A model generated the notes under the pieces. It was given only the letters and a program-made list of their open reading frames with translations, ran no database searches and was not told the DNA's origin. From Anniella stebbinsi (Eukaryota > Chordata > Lepidosauria > Squamata > Anniellidae), in the NCBI GenBank assembly GCA_029215795.1, contig JARDYH010000001.1:226055654-226119653 (forward strand): a stretch of DNA of 64,000 nucleotides, written 5' to 3'. Positions 35,906 through 47,313 of the stretch are shown one piece after another (within the stretch, counting starts at the first letter, position 1; every line of letters starts with the position of its first letter). Made by a program: the position numbers and the translations under genes.

Positions 35906-36335
35906 CATTCACTTTTAGGGCTACTGCAGTCTCTTGCCAAACTAAAAAACAATCCTCCTTGGTGTAGCCTTTGGCCCCCTTACAGTTACCTATATTATAA
36001 AATGTACAGCTCTGTAAGACTACATATATTAGAGGAAGGATTGGCAAGTGTCTTAAATTGGTGAGTTAAAATGTTATTTTTTGTTAAAAAATCACATATC
36101 TTTGGATACATTTTACTTTGATTTTAAGTAAGAATTTTTAATAAATATTTTACATATAATACTGTTTTTATATTTACAGGTTTTAACATTGCAGTATTAC
36201 CTATTGATATTTGTGTTGTATGCATTGTTGATAAATGTTTGTATAATTGTGAATGTTCATTTTCCCACTGAAGAAGACCATAGGTCGAAATGCGTTTGGT
36301 ATTAATAAAGTGTTTGTAGGTAAAGATTTACAATA
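34867..36335 (+). mobile_element. Penelope-like element, GIY-YIG part and 3' region
   Basis: The frame resumes after the hAT with NLRDILVHSA, then CSICINCHRG and VIYAITYPC. This is the start of the GIY-YIG endonuclease domain, but the following Y-x-G segment is lost in an A-run with a frame change near 35,168. Downstream frames give TRISEHTS, RELFWF and PVGLNEEMNW, typical of the end of these elements. The 3' part contains CTGAAGAAGACCATAGGTCGAAATGCGTTTGG near 36,270-36,300. A stop interrupts the C-terminal frame. Inactive. Confidence 0.8.
35781..35902. repeat. Compound (GT)n/(TA)n microsatellite with a 34-bp insert
   Basis: (GT)n runs to about 35,797, then (AT)n to 35,836, then 34 bp of unrelated sequence at 35,837-35,870, then (TA)n to 35,902. 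The 34 bp are identical to 36,668-36,701. Confidence 0.93.
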
Positions 36336-37070
36336 TTGTGTTTTCATTGGCCTGATATATATCATGTATTTGTTTCCATTGTTTTTATACGTGTGTGTGT
36401 GTGTGTTTTTACTAGACTGTAAAATTAAATATTTTTAAAAAATGTATTATTATCATTGATATTATTATCATCATTATTGTATATATTGTCACCTGTGTAC
36501 CCAACCCAGTTGTTCTGTTTTACTGTTGTATTTCTAAGGGGTTGGGAGAAATTTCCTGTTTTGCTTCAGCTTGTTTGTGGACCCTAAACAGTGTCTAAAG
36601 CACCATAGGCTGCGATCCCCTCCTTTAAGGCTGGGGACAGAGCTCCAGCTTGGAGGAGACCTGAGTGTGAACACTCCCCTTTCTCCCCAGCCATTACCAG
36701 CCATCACAAAAAATTCTGTGGTGACTCCTATCTGGAGAGCAAGTGAGGGAGAGGGCATCCAGGTGGGCAGGATAGAGAAGGGAGAGAAGAGGCCAAGGAA
36801 CACCGGATCCTCTCAGGCCCCTCCTCTGGCAGTGTGCAGCAGGTAGGTGGGCTCAATGGAGGACGGTGAGGCTGTAAAAGCCTCTGCCATTCCTGCAGGG
36901 CTCTTGCTAGCAGGACTTGAAATGGGTGGAGGACCCCTCTGTCTTTAGGATTGCGCTCTTTATTTCATGGATTTAGAATATCTTCTCACACAGCAACCCA
37001 CCATCCCAGAGTCAAAATGTAAATAGCAATAAGACCCACAAATTTAAAACAACTCAACTAAACAGATTTA
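36336..37070. other. No gene; source of the 34-bp duplicate
   Basis: Unclassified sequence. It holds TGAACACTCCCCTTTCTCCC...ACCAGC at 36,668-36,701, duplicated within the upstream microsatellite. Confidence 0.5.
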
Positions 37071-37455
37071 TCATTAAACAAAAACCCTACAGTTTACAAA
37101 AACAATGTTGAGGCTCTACAGTTTCCAACCAAGCACCAAAAAGCAGGGAAATTGGGGGTTAAGGCTCACAAGCCTTAACGCCACATCCTCCCTAAGGAGG
37201 AAGAAAATGCAAGCGAAATTCTCATTCTCCCAAAGCAGATAAACCATGAGGACAGGGTGGAGAATATGATATGCAGAGGTGACTGGGAGGTTGTGGAAAA
37301 CTGATCACCAACAACTTAGGGCCACCTACTTCTCTTTTTTTGTTTAGAGCAGCCCTTCCCCAACCTGGTTCCCTCCAAAGATGTTGGACTACAACTCCCA
37401 TCATTGCAAGTCAGTATGTCCCATGGGCAGGAATGCTGGGACATGTCATCTCAAA
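37071..37455 (-). repeat. Left arm of a long inverted repeat
   Basis: About 385 bp matching 38,551-38,940 in reverse at roughly 90% identity by eye. It includes a hairpin-type short repeat at the inner end (CCCCAACCTGGTTCCCTCC). A weaker direct duplicate of its inner section (TGCAGAGGTGACTGGGAGG) lies at 37,461-37,560. Confidence 0.85.
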
Positions 37456-38142
37456 AATCTAGATATGCAATTTGATGTGCAGAAGTGACTGTAGGGTTGT
37501 GGGAAATGACAATGAACAACTTAGGACCAGCTACTTCTCATTTCTTAGAGATTCTTATGTCGAGAGTTGCAACCCAACACATCTGACAGGCACCAGTTTG
37601 GGGGATGTTGTTCAAGAACAAGGGAAGGCAGAATGTAGATCTCCAGATGTTTTGGAATTCAACTTGTAAAACCCCCTATCAGCATGGGCAGTTATCAGGA
37701 ATGCTGCGAGTTGATGTCCAAAACATCAGGATAGATCTATTTTCTGCCCACATCTGTACTAAAGTATGATGTTTTCCAGCATTAAGATATGTGATCAATC
37801 AAAGAACTACAAAAGAGCTGCATCACTTTAAATAAACTGTCTAAACCAAATGAAACAACAATGAATGAATCTTGAATACCTAGTCCGGATAGCCCTTCAG
37901 ACATCAACATTCGTTTTCAACACATGGCATAGGATGTCTGTTTCTTGAATATCAGATAAAGGATTTCTCTTACTCGTTCAGCAGTGTGAGATCAAAGGCA
38001 GAGCTACCACCTAATACTTTCATGCGTATTATTTTAAAATTAAGTATGAAATGATTTTTGTCTTCCCCATAACACATAACATGAGAGTTAAAGTGCAACA
38101 CATCTGGAGAGCACCAAGCTGGAGAAGGTTGACTCCTATACA

Positions 38143-38215
38143 TGTCTTCTCAGAAGCCAGTGCCATGGAATTCACTAGGGCTTACTCCCAAGACGTATAG
38201 GATTGCAAACTAATC
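38143..38215 (+). repeat. Lizard short repeat (TACTCAGAAGTAAG type)
   Basis: CTTCTCAGAAGCCAGTGCCA then TTCACTAGGGCTTACTCCCAAG and GTATAGGATTGCAAAC. It lies in the spacer of the long inverted repeat. Confidence 0.8.
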
Positions 38216-38550
38216 TCATCTGAAAGATGTTCAAGACAGCCAAACTAAACCTCTTCTGCTCCTCTGTCGCTTTGATGAGATGATGTATTGTGCAGGGATT
38301 GTGGTGAGTGAACAGTATATTTTGTATAAATACATTTTAAGAAAAAAAAATTGGTTCTTTGAAGGGCAGGATATTGACCAAATGTTGGAAGAGCCTGGCA
38401 CATGCTCTGGTTCTAGATCTGTAATGAATAGTTCCCCTTTTATTATCAAGCGTGCTACTATATGCGAGATGTGTTTCACAGAAAAGTATTGGGCAGACCA
38501 TGTATTTGGTAAGGATATGGAGCAGCATTCCCCATCTTGTTGCCCTCCAG

Positions 38551-38940
38551 GTGTTTGAGATGACAAGTCCCAGCATTCCTGACCATGGGATATACTGACT
38601 TGCAATGATGGGAGTTGTAGTCCAACACCTTTGGAGGGCACCAGGTTGGGGAAGGGCTCCTCTAAACAAAAAAAGAGAAGTAGGTGGCCCTAAGTTGTTC
38701 GTGATCAGTTTTCCACAACCCCCCAGTCACCTCTGCATATCATATTCTCCATCCTGTCCTCATGGTTTATCTGCTTTGGGAGAATGAGAATTTCACTTGC
38801 ACTTTCTGCCTCCTTAGGGAGGATGTGGTGTTAAGGCTTGGGAGTCTTAACTCCCAATTTCCCTGTTTTTTTGGTGCTTGGTTGGAAACTGTGGAGCCTT
38901 AACATTGTTTTTGTAAACCGTAGGTTTTTTGTTTAATGAA
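38551..38940 (+). repeat. Right arm of a long inverted repeat
   Basis: The complement of 37,071-37,455 with a spacer of about 1.1 kb. Both arms contain a matching open frame of 60 codons, which only reflects the duplication; the translation has no family match. Paired sequences run continuously from the inner edge (GTTTGAGATGAC) to GTTTAATGAA. Confidence 0.85.
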
Positions 38941-39084
38941 TTTCATGGCTTTGTGTAACGGATGACTGGATATTATACAGTTGACAACCAAGCCAGCGTC
39001 AGCCAGGATGTTACACCATCTTGACATCCAATATAAAGTCAAAGCTAGTGTTATGTGTTGAACTCACTTTTAAAATGAATAAAT

Positions 39085-39766
39085 CAACCAAAATGCTTGC
39101 ATCTCCCTCATTTTTAAAGATAAAGAGATGAAACCTGGCCTCATGGTAGCTTTTAAGTAGGGATATAGCTATGTCAAGTTTGAAGCAGATCCGTTCATGC
39201 CTTGATTTTTAGGATTTTTTAAAAGTTCAAACAGAAATCTCTTTGGGGTCTAGGACCTTGAGCAGTTCAAGTTTAAAAAATGAAATTAAAGATAAAGAGA
39301 TGAAACTTGGCACCATGGTAGCTCTGAAGTTGGGATTTAGCCATGCCAAGTTGGAAGCAGATCCGTTCATCCCTTGATTTTTATGAAAGTTTAGGAATTT
39401 TTAAAACTTCAATTTAATTTTTTTTAATTAACTAAAATGCTTACAATTGCATGGTAGCTTTATGGATTTAGTCATGCCAAGTTGGAAGCAGATCTGTTTA
39501 TGCCTTGAGTTTTAGGAATATTTTAAACTTCAAACACAATACTCTTTGGGGTCTAGGGCCTTGAGCAGTACATTAAAAAAAAAGAAATTAAAGATGAAGA
39601 GATGAAACTTGGCACCATGGTACCTCTTAAGTAAGGCTTTAGCCATGCCAAGTTGGAAGCAGATTGGTTCATGACTTGAATTTTAGGAAATTTTTTGAAG
39701 TCAAACTTAAAAAAAATATATCCTAAAAATCAAGGCACGAACCAAGCTGCTTCCAACTTGGCATAG
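39085..39766. repeat. Four tandem units plus an inverted end piece
   Basis: The block GCCAAGTTGGAAGCAGATC recurs near 39,174, 39,341, 39,474 and 39,643 with AGATGAAACTTGGCACCATGGTAGC before it and TTGATTTTTAGGA after it. The spacing is about 170, 130 and 170 bp, so one unit has a deletion. The block at 39,719-39,766 (CCTAAAAATCAAGGC...TTCCAACTTGGCATAG) is the inverted complement. Confidence 0.85.
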
Positions 39767-39774
39767 CTCAATTC

Positions 39775-40459
39775 TAGGGTGACCACTAGGGTGTGGCGTA
39801 GTGGCTAAAGTGTTGGACTGGGAACTGGGAGATCTGGGTTCTACTCCCCACTTGGCCATGGAAACCCATTGGGTGACTTGGGCCAGTCGCGGACTCTCAG
39901 CTCAACTCACCTCACAGGGTTGCTGTTGTGAGGATAAAATGGAGAGGAGGAGGATTATGTATGCCACCTTGGGTTTCTTGGAGGAAAAAAGACGGAATAT
40001 AAATGCAATAATAAATAAAAATAAAAAACTGTCAGGATTTCCCCAGATTTCTCCTGGTTTTTGTTCTGTCCTCGGTGTCGAGGGATTTTATGCAATAGTC
40101 TTTAATGACCTGGAATTACACACTTTCCCCTTTAAGGCCACCATTAGCATGGCAGGGGGGAATTACATGCTTTCTGGAGGTGTGTCATTCTTTCCCACTG
40201 CTCCAATCAAGGCCTTAAAAGGGGAAAACGTGTCATTCCCAGACATTATAGAAAAGGACCTGATTGGAGCAGTGGGATGGGGGTGAGAATGACATGCTTT
40301 CCCCTCCTCCGCTCCAATTGGAAAGCCATTTTCCAATGGCTTTCCAATTGGCTTTCCAAGGTCTTTCCAATGGCTTTCCAAATGGCTCCAGAAAGCCATT
40401 TTCCTACCCCCCCCCCACTAGGTGTCCTCTTTTTTGGTTTCCCAAATATGGTCACCCTA
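39775..40459. mobile_element. hAT MITE (TAGGGTGACCA ends), family Z copy 1, split by a SINE
   Basis: TAGGGTGACCA at the left and TGGTCACCCTA at the right are flanked by the 8-bp duplication CTCAATTC (39,767-39,774 and 40,460-40,467). The body matches 62,904-63,321: ACTGTCAGGATTTCCCC, CATTCCCAGACATTATAGAAAAGG and TGTCCTCTTTTTTGGTTTCCC. A Sauria SINE separates the first 12 bases from the rest. Confidence 0.93.
39788..40027 (+). mobile_element. Sauria SINE inside a hAT MITE
   Basis: GGTGTGGCGTAGTGGCTAAAG, GTTGGACTGGGAACTGGGAG, CCATGGAAACCCATTGGGTG and CCTCACAGGGTTGCTGTTGTG, ending in AATAATAAATAAAAATAAAA. The complete copy sits just inside the left terminus of the MITE. Confidence 0.93.
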
Positions 40460-41542
40460 CTCAATTCTTGCACAGGCTGCATTTCCATTCCTAGCTATTT
40501 ACTCAAAAGTAAGACCCACCGAATTTCCTTGGTTCTTGAAAAGCAACACACTTGCTTTTAGATTTGCCAGTCTCAGCATTCTATGTGTGCTATGAATGCC
40601 TGCTCTGTCCCTATAGTTTCCTGCAAGGTCCAGCCAGGGGAAGCCAGTAAATTAAACCCAGGGGTGGAGGGTGGGATTCCCTCAAGTTCATGTGACAGCA
40701 GGTGCTATAGAACATGGACCTTCCAGGAGTGTAGAGGCTGGATTTCTGGCAGACCCAGCCAGGCAACTTTATGTCCTGTTAGTCCCTCCATTTGGTAGCC
40801 CGCAGAGCACCTGCCTCATAAGGCAAATGGCCACATGAGTACTGTTATTATGGTCTGCTACTTTGTTTGTCTTTAGTAGTCTGTAGTCCAGATCTCTTCA
40901 GAAGGGGGAATAGTGTTATGTGGTTTGGGTCAGTCTAAATTATCTCCAGGGGTACCTTACTCAATGTCTCTGATAGCAAAGAGATTGAGGATTTCCCCCA
41001 ACTCTGTTACTCTAGAAGTTAGTAGGCCTGTTGAAAATACATTTTATAGCATAAGCATGAAAACAGTGAATACCCCTTTTAACTTGTTAAACCAATGAAA
41101 ACATGCCACACAAGAAGTCTTAAGATATGAATGGTTTATAAAGAAAAGTAAATGCAAAAGAACATCAGATACAGAAGTGAAATCTGAAACATTACTACTA
41201 CTACTACTAGTAGTAGTAGTAGTATCCTGCCTTTTGCCCAATGCTGGGCCTCAGGGCAGCCTTACAAAACTAAAACATATACAACTAAAACCTATAAATA
41301 GAAATATACAAAAGTTAAAAATATAATTAAATACTTTTCAATATTAAAGCATTTAAAACATTTAAAATATATAACAATTTAAAAGTCAAAGATATAGACA
41401 GAGGTCCAGATTATTTGCCAAAGGCCTGCTGGAACAAAAAAGGGGTTGTCTGCCTCCAAAAACACATCCAGGAGGGAGCCACTGTAGACTGCAAGGATTA
41501 GAAAGAAAATGCATGTGTACACTATGCAAAATACACGACAGT

Positions 41543-41582
<40 letters not shown>

Positions 41583-43907
41583 TTTATTTCTTACCTTATT
41601 AGAAAAGCAGGGTGACTAGGCCGAAACCAATGTTGTAGGCCCAGAAGCACTTTGAAAGGTTTCAAAATTGTACTTAAAACTTACACCGGCCCAAACTAAT
41701 TAAATGAAGTGTTTGAAGTTTTCAACTTTATAGCAGCATAGACCAAACTCTTAGAAAAGAGGGAAGGAGCACACTGTGTGTGTTTGGGGTGGGGGGATTG
41801 AAAGGGATGTATAGCCACCTATTCCCAGGAGATATCTGAAGATCAGGTTATCATGGATCCAGAGGAACCACACCCTGCTTCACCAGGGAGCAAAAGAGCA
41901 AACTGGCCTTATGAAGATAGCCCAAATTACTCTCAGAGCCAAAGGAAAGCATGTTCCAGAAGAGAAACTCTTCTTCTTCACTCAAAAGGTCTGTGCTAGA
42001 GGCAGCGGCCATTTCACCCACCCACCCTGAACATTTTAAGGCAGGAGAGAGGGGGGAGAGCGACGCTACTGAGCGTGCCTCGCGCTAAGAGGGAAGATGG
42101 CCTCCTCATTGACTTGAATGAGAGGTAAAAATAGTCCTTAAAAGTCAACCGAAGGGAGTTTTTAAAAAATGAAAAGCTTTCCACCAACTACAGTGAAGGA
42201 GGAAGAAGACCCCACCACTGGATTAATTAATAAGGCTCTAGAAATTATGCAAATCGTGAGCACAAAACTCACGAACCCAAAGTCATTTGACAAAAGCAGG
42301 GAGACAGGGTTGTGTTCCTTTTCTACCTTAAACTGCTCTCCTTCCCTCAATCTTTCACCAAACTTCTTGAAATTTTCAGGTAATGTAAAACAAACATTTC
42401 TTTCTGGCACCTGTAAATTTCAGAAAGATTGATGAAACATTTTTGATTTTATGGCTGTTAGAATGACCCCCGCCCCAATTATCACTTTAACATGGCGGAA
42501 TGTGTTTTTTACTGACGGCCCTTAACAATGGAGGCACGGCTGTGCCTCCATTAATAAAAGCCTTCCTGAAAAACACACATTAGTGGCAATCTTCTACACC
42601 AGAGAACCTTTTCCAGCCAGGCGGCTGGATTTCCACCTGGGAAACCTCTCAAGGCTGCATGCCAACAGTGGGTGTAGCCACAGCCCAAAGCTGACAAGGC
42701 CACACACACCCTTTCTCTCAGACTCACATATACCTAGACACACCATTAATTCGAATGCTTATTCATTCAGGGAAAGGCTTTGGCAGAGGCCTCCATAGGC
42801 TAGCTGGGGAGACCTCGCAGTCTTAATCTGGCCTATACACATTCATTAAGCTAAATTGGGGTTACTTATGAGTAGACAAGCAAAAAATTGAAGGCACAGG
42901 GACCAAAGGCTTTCTGTTCCATTGCTTTGCGTAAAGTCAAGGCCATCCACACCCACCAGACTCTGAAAATTGAGATAGTAACCTATCAAAATAGTTATAT
43001 ACACTGATTTCAGTAAGACTTCTGAGCGTGTACGCAAAACTACATGCTCATTTTTTATTGGCCCAGCATATTTTGCTTAATGTAGAACTTAACATACTAC
43101 AAAATATTCACTTCCTTCTTAAACGTTGCAGTCATGATTTGGTTGAAAACAAATTTCAGAAATGGAAAAGGGAGGTAATGCAATTCCAGTAGCAATTTAA
43201 CTGTCAGAGGTTACATATATATATTGTATGCACATACTACCCTCTGGTGGCAGAAGAATGAAAATAAATCAAGCCATAATAGTTTTGCCATAATGTATCG
43301 CAGAGATAACTAATCTGATTAACATATTCAACAAATAATGATGACTTGTTTCTCAGCTGATTAGAAAGAAAATCTTGGCAGAGAATTTTTTTTAATGTTA
43401 ATACCTTATGCATTGCAATCCTATGCATGTTTATTCAAAAATAAGTGTCATTGTATTCAGTGGCGCTTACACATGGATGTGTGCATAGGATTTCAGTCTA
43501 AATGAATGAACTAGGGTGCTCTTGAATTTAGTACCATCATGCTCAAGATCAGCTAACTTAATTGAAATGTTTTGATAAATTCGCTTTCAAAGACTTAGAA
43601 CATATTTCAAAGTAAATTGATTCCAGAAGTCACTTGTTATATCATATATGTACATGCTGAAGGTTTTATGTCTATGGGACAATTATGAAGTGTTGTGGGA
43701 AAAGAATTCAGCTAGATATTTAGATACGATATGTAAATAATCCCTTCTCTTTCATATGCAGATACAGTTCAGGCTTTAAATAGAGCAGCCGCTCTTTCTT
43801 CAGTACTTACTAATTATATCATTTTTAATTAAATTGGCAACAAGCCATAGAGAACTTAGAACACCTTCAGAATGTTAAAGATTATTTATTTCGTAAAACT
43901 GTAACCC
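40460..43907. other. No gene; LINE tail and microsatellites
   Basis: (ACT)n followed by (AGT)n at 41,193-41,224 forms a small perfect palindrome next to a reversed LINE-like tail (CCTGCCTTTTGCCCAATGC, then A-rich ACTAAAACATATACAAC) to about 41,400. (AAT)n is at 41,545-41,580. A CpG-bearing patch lies at 42,050-42,100. A lizard short repeat lies at 43,410-43,500. Nothing coding. Confidence 0.4.
43410..43500 (+). repeat. Lizard short repeat (TACTCAGAAGTAAG type), nearly complete
   Basis: GCAATCCTATGCATGTTTATTC, AAAAATAAGTGTCATTGTATTCAG, and GTGCATAGGATTTCAGTC give both conserved ends of this family. Confidence 0.85.
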
Positions 43908-44035
43908 AGCATTCCCCAACCTACTGCCCTCCAGATGTTTTATACTACAACTCCCAGCATTCCATGCCACTTCAACTGATGAGGATTGAAGTCCAAAACA
44001 TCTGTAAATCACCAGGTTGGGGAAGACTGCTGTAA
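43908..44035. repeat. Short palindromic repeat (hairpin type)
   Basis: CAGCATTCCCCAACCTACTG / CACCAGGTTGGGGAAGACTG at the ends and CTCCAGATGTTTTATACTACAACTCCC / GAAGTCCAAAACATCTG inside. Confidence 0.88.
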
Positions 44036-44063
44036 GGGCCTGCTTTTGTTCACTTTTAAAGAT

Positions 44064-44205
44064 GTTTGTTTATTACATTTATATCCTACCTTTTCCTCCA
44101 AGGAGCCCAAGTACATGATCCTCTTCCTTTCAATTTCATCCTCACAACAACCCTGTGAGGTAGGTTAGGCTGTGGGTCAATGACTGGCCCAAAGACACTC
44201 AGGGT
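44064..44205 (-). mobile_element. Sauria SINE, 5'-truncated
   Basis: TTTATATCCTACCTTTTCCTCC, CAACAACCCTGTGAGGTAGG and GACTGGCCCAAAGACACTC identify the body. The tRNA-like head is missing where family Y begins. Confidence 0.85.
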
Positions 44206-44221
44206 GCTTCAGGCCTGAGTG

Positions 44222-44592
44222 TCACGGCTGGCATCAAAGGTAGGCCTGGTTGGGCACCTGCCAGGGTTCACACCCCAGTAGGTGCTCATTGACAAGAGCC
44301 CACTGGAATTACTCCTCCTCTTCACCATTGCAACCTGTTTGTTCACCTGCTCCTCACTCTGGTCCAGGTCATGGTGGTGGTGGTGAGGAACAGCAGATGC
44401 CTACTTGCTCACTGGCTCTCTGCTTATCAAGCAAAGAAAGGGGAGCAATGAGGAGAAAGAGGCAGAGGTGGAACAACAGCAGCTGGTGACCAAGGTGGTG
44501 AGAATGTAGACTCACTGAGGGAGGGGGGCTATGAAAGATGTCTTGCCTAAGGGCCCTCAAAAACCTGGAGACAGCCCAGCACTGCCCACATC
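44222..44592 (+). repeat. Dispersed repeat, family Y copy 2
   Basis: Same order of blocks as 29,450-29,815 (GACAAGAGCCC, CACCTGCTCCTCACTCTGG, GACTCACTGAGGGAGGGGGG, AAGGGCCCTCAAAAACCTGG). Confidence 0.75.
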
Positions 44593-44604
44593 CTCCACTT
44601 GCAA

Positions 44605-44770
44605 CCTCCCCAACCAGAACTCATGGTCTGTTGCAGGGTTGCTGGTTGGTCTGTTAACCACCCCAGCCACCCCCCTTGACAGATTTGGACGTCACAATAA
44701 CCCATGTCAGTAAGGGTAAAATTAGGGAAATTAGCCAGCACAATGGAGTGCTTATCAACCACCCTCCAGT
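44605..44770. repeat. Family P MITE, partial copy
   Basis: TGGTTGGTCTGTTAACCACCCC, then GATTTGGACGTCACAATAACCC and GGGTAAAATTAGGGAAATTAG resemble the right half of the palindromic MITEs at 497 and 6,388. Confidence 0.5.
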
Positions 44771-47164
44771 CATCATCGCTGCCGACTTCCCTTCTGTGAG
44801 GATGCTCTAGCCTGCCCTCTGAGTGTTGAAGTCAAGAGTGTCTTCAAGCTGCCACTCTCAGAAGGCTCTACTCCTCCCCTCTACAAGGCTCTACTCCTCC
44901 CCTCTGAGTGCCATTCCTCCTGGTGAGTCTTACAGGAGTGCAGTTTTCAAACTGCAAAAGCAAAACATTAACTTGTGATCATCAGAAAAAGCAATGGAAG
45001 TAAACGAAAAACGAAATGAACTACATTCGAATGCACCCATTCTTTGTTTACTCATTCTATCCTGCTTTCTAGACATTAAACTATCTGACCTGCAATTTCC
45101 TGGATTTCCTTTTAGAAATTGGCACTACATTGGCAGTTTTCCCGTCTTACGGAATGGAGGCCAATTTTAGGGACAAGTCACTATTGCTGGAAGATTAGCA
45201 ATTTAATTATGAATCCTTGCATGGATGCCATTCAAGATTTGTTTGTTTTTAACAAGACTGATGATTGTCAGCACAGGCCAGGGAACCTGTTCTCACCTAT
45301 TCCTATAATTCACTGCTCTCATAACTTTCATACGAATCTCCACTTATTATGGCACCATCAGGAAAAAAGATGCTCCAGCCAAGCTTTCACAATTCTTTAA
45401 CAGCATCAATTGTAGCAGTAGGTATAAAGTAATAAGCAATTATTGTATATTTGCCTCTTGAGATTCATGCTTTAGTCACCACGTTGTTTAATGATATCGG
45501 ATCTGCTAAATTCACAGATTACACTGATCACAAAAGTTTTACTCATTACACGACACTCAGTTGTACAACCAGTCCGTGAAGCAGAAAGCAGACGTGTTTC
45601 TCACATGAAAAACTGCCACCAGTCCAAAAAAGTAGAATATATTACCCAAGATCAGATTTTGAAACTATTTTGGCAGAAGAGCATTTATATAGAAAGAGGG
45701 ACAAATTACCCTTTCCTTAACCTTAAAATGTATCCATTTGGTATCTCACCAATTTCTACACAGACGCCCAATATCCTTGCTGTCTGAGGATGATGCATGT
45801 TGCAGTCAAACACATCTGGGGAGCACCAGGTTGGGAAAGGCTGCTTTAGGTCAATCCCCTTGCTGCCATTCCAGGTGGTGGATTCATAAGACAGAATCCC
45901 TGATATTTACACCACAGGAAACTCTTTCTCCTGTAGATGGTGATAATGTTTGAGGTTCTGCCATGCCTACATGTTAAATGTTCCTCACAGGGAGAGCCCC
46001 CATACAAACCAGCATGCAGCCATTTGGTTGAATACACAGCCCCAAAACTGCATATTGCATAACGTACTTTCTATAATAACATAGGAAATACTTTTTTCTT
46101 GCAGGCACAAAAGGATTGTATTCTAAAATTTCCCTCTTCTATATTATCCAACCCTGTTGAAATCCCAAACACGTCACCATAAAGGGATAAGGATTTGAAG
46201 ACAGCCAACCATAGGAAAACCCTTTATTACATGTGGCATTACACAAAGGTTTAAGCAAAACTGAACTATTCCTCTATTATAAATATGAGAAATGCATTCT
46301 GATATGAGTTTGTTATATATTTTATAAGTAAAGCTTATTTTAGGAATATATTTAACCTCAAGAATCTTAATGACTAATTTTAAATAGGTATTGTATTTTT
46401 ATGTAAGTTTCACTACAAGAGTCTGCACCTGATAAATTAGTCAGTTTGGTCTGTGGACCTTACCATCACTTCAGCCCACCTCTACAGCAGGAGATAGCGT
46501 TCTGTGCATACAAACGTAAGGCACTGCTTGCTATTTTAAGAAAGCGTCAACCTTAACCATTTTAACGAGTAATTTTAATTGGTGATGATTGTATTATGTA
46601 AACTTATGCACTCTTTGTTCTTTGGTTTTGTGTTGCTATAGTCTGAGGACTAATGCAATAAATGTAATTCATTCAATTCTATTAAAAAGCTAGTTCTACT
46701 CCACCAATAACCAACCACAGACTGTACTTTCACACAGTTGGAATTGGGGAGTGGCACATTCAAAGTCAGAACGGTGTGGTTTTCTGAACAAGACTGCATT
46801 CTAGAATCATTTTGAGAAATTGAAAATGGTATCCTGTCCTGGTTTACATTAGTACAGCTGTACTGTACCAGGAAAGATCTGCTTCATTGATAAAACTAGC
46901 TAGTTTCCAGATATCACTAAAGATAGGAAGGGTTTCCAGTAATCCTATTTTCCAGTGTGCCCACATTCTCAAGGGTATAATACTGTATGTTTTTCAAAAT
47001 GCATGAAGAGGCAAGAACACCTCTCCAAGATTATGGTATAGAGAAATGGCTTGTCTATTCCAAACTGAAATTGCTGAAATAAGTAGTTTGGGAGAGTTAA
47101 AACAAGAGTCTTATGGTCAAATAAGGAGATATACAAAAAAAATTGCTTTCAATGAAAAAAAACA
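44771..47164. other. No gene; region beyond the DAPL1 3' end
   Basis: A half-copy of the hairpin-type repeat lies at 45,785-45,850 (ACACATCTGGGGAGCACCAG). The stretch 46,380-46,690 ends GTCTGAGGACTAATGCAATAAATG and ATTCATTCAATTC, like a LINE 3' end. Nothing coding is visible. Confidence 0.4.
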
Positions 47165-47313
47165 CCAAGCAATTGAATATACAGTTTTTATTGCAAGAAA
47201 AATATAAAGTAAAAACTGCTGAACCCGTTTGGTCCATTTACTGCTTGCTTAGCTAAGTGCTGTTTTGTTAAGAGCAAGTCTGTCAAATATATGAATATTT
47301 TAATCTACATCTT
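47165..47313 (-). terminator. DAPL1: DAPL1 3' UTR and poly(A) signal
   Basis: A short 3' UTR follows the stop. AATAAA on the minus strand lies at 47192-47187, about 122 nt after the stop codon, followed by a T-rich stretch at 47150-47165. This is a normal vertebrate mRNA end. Confidence 0.8.

Noticed and set aside
37222..37404. 60-codon frame that recurs at 38,605-38,787 with few changes
   Set aside because: The similarity is explained by the inverted DNA repeat; flanking non-coding sequence is equally similar and there is no known product.
41193..41224. CRISPR-like or regulatory palindrome
   Set aside because: It is a simple (ACT)n(AGT)n microsatellite.
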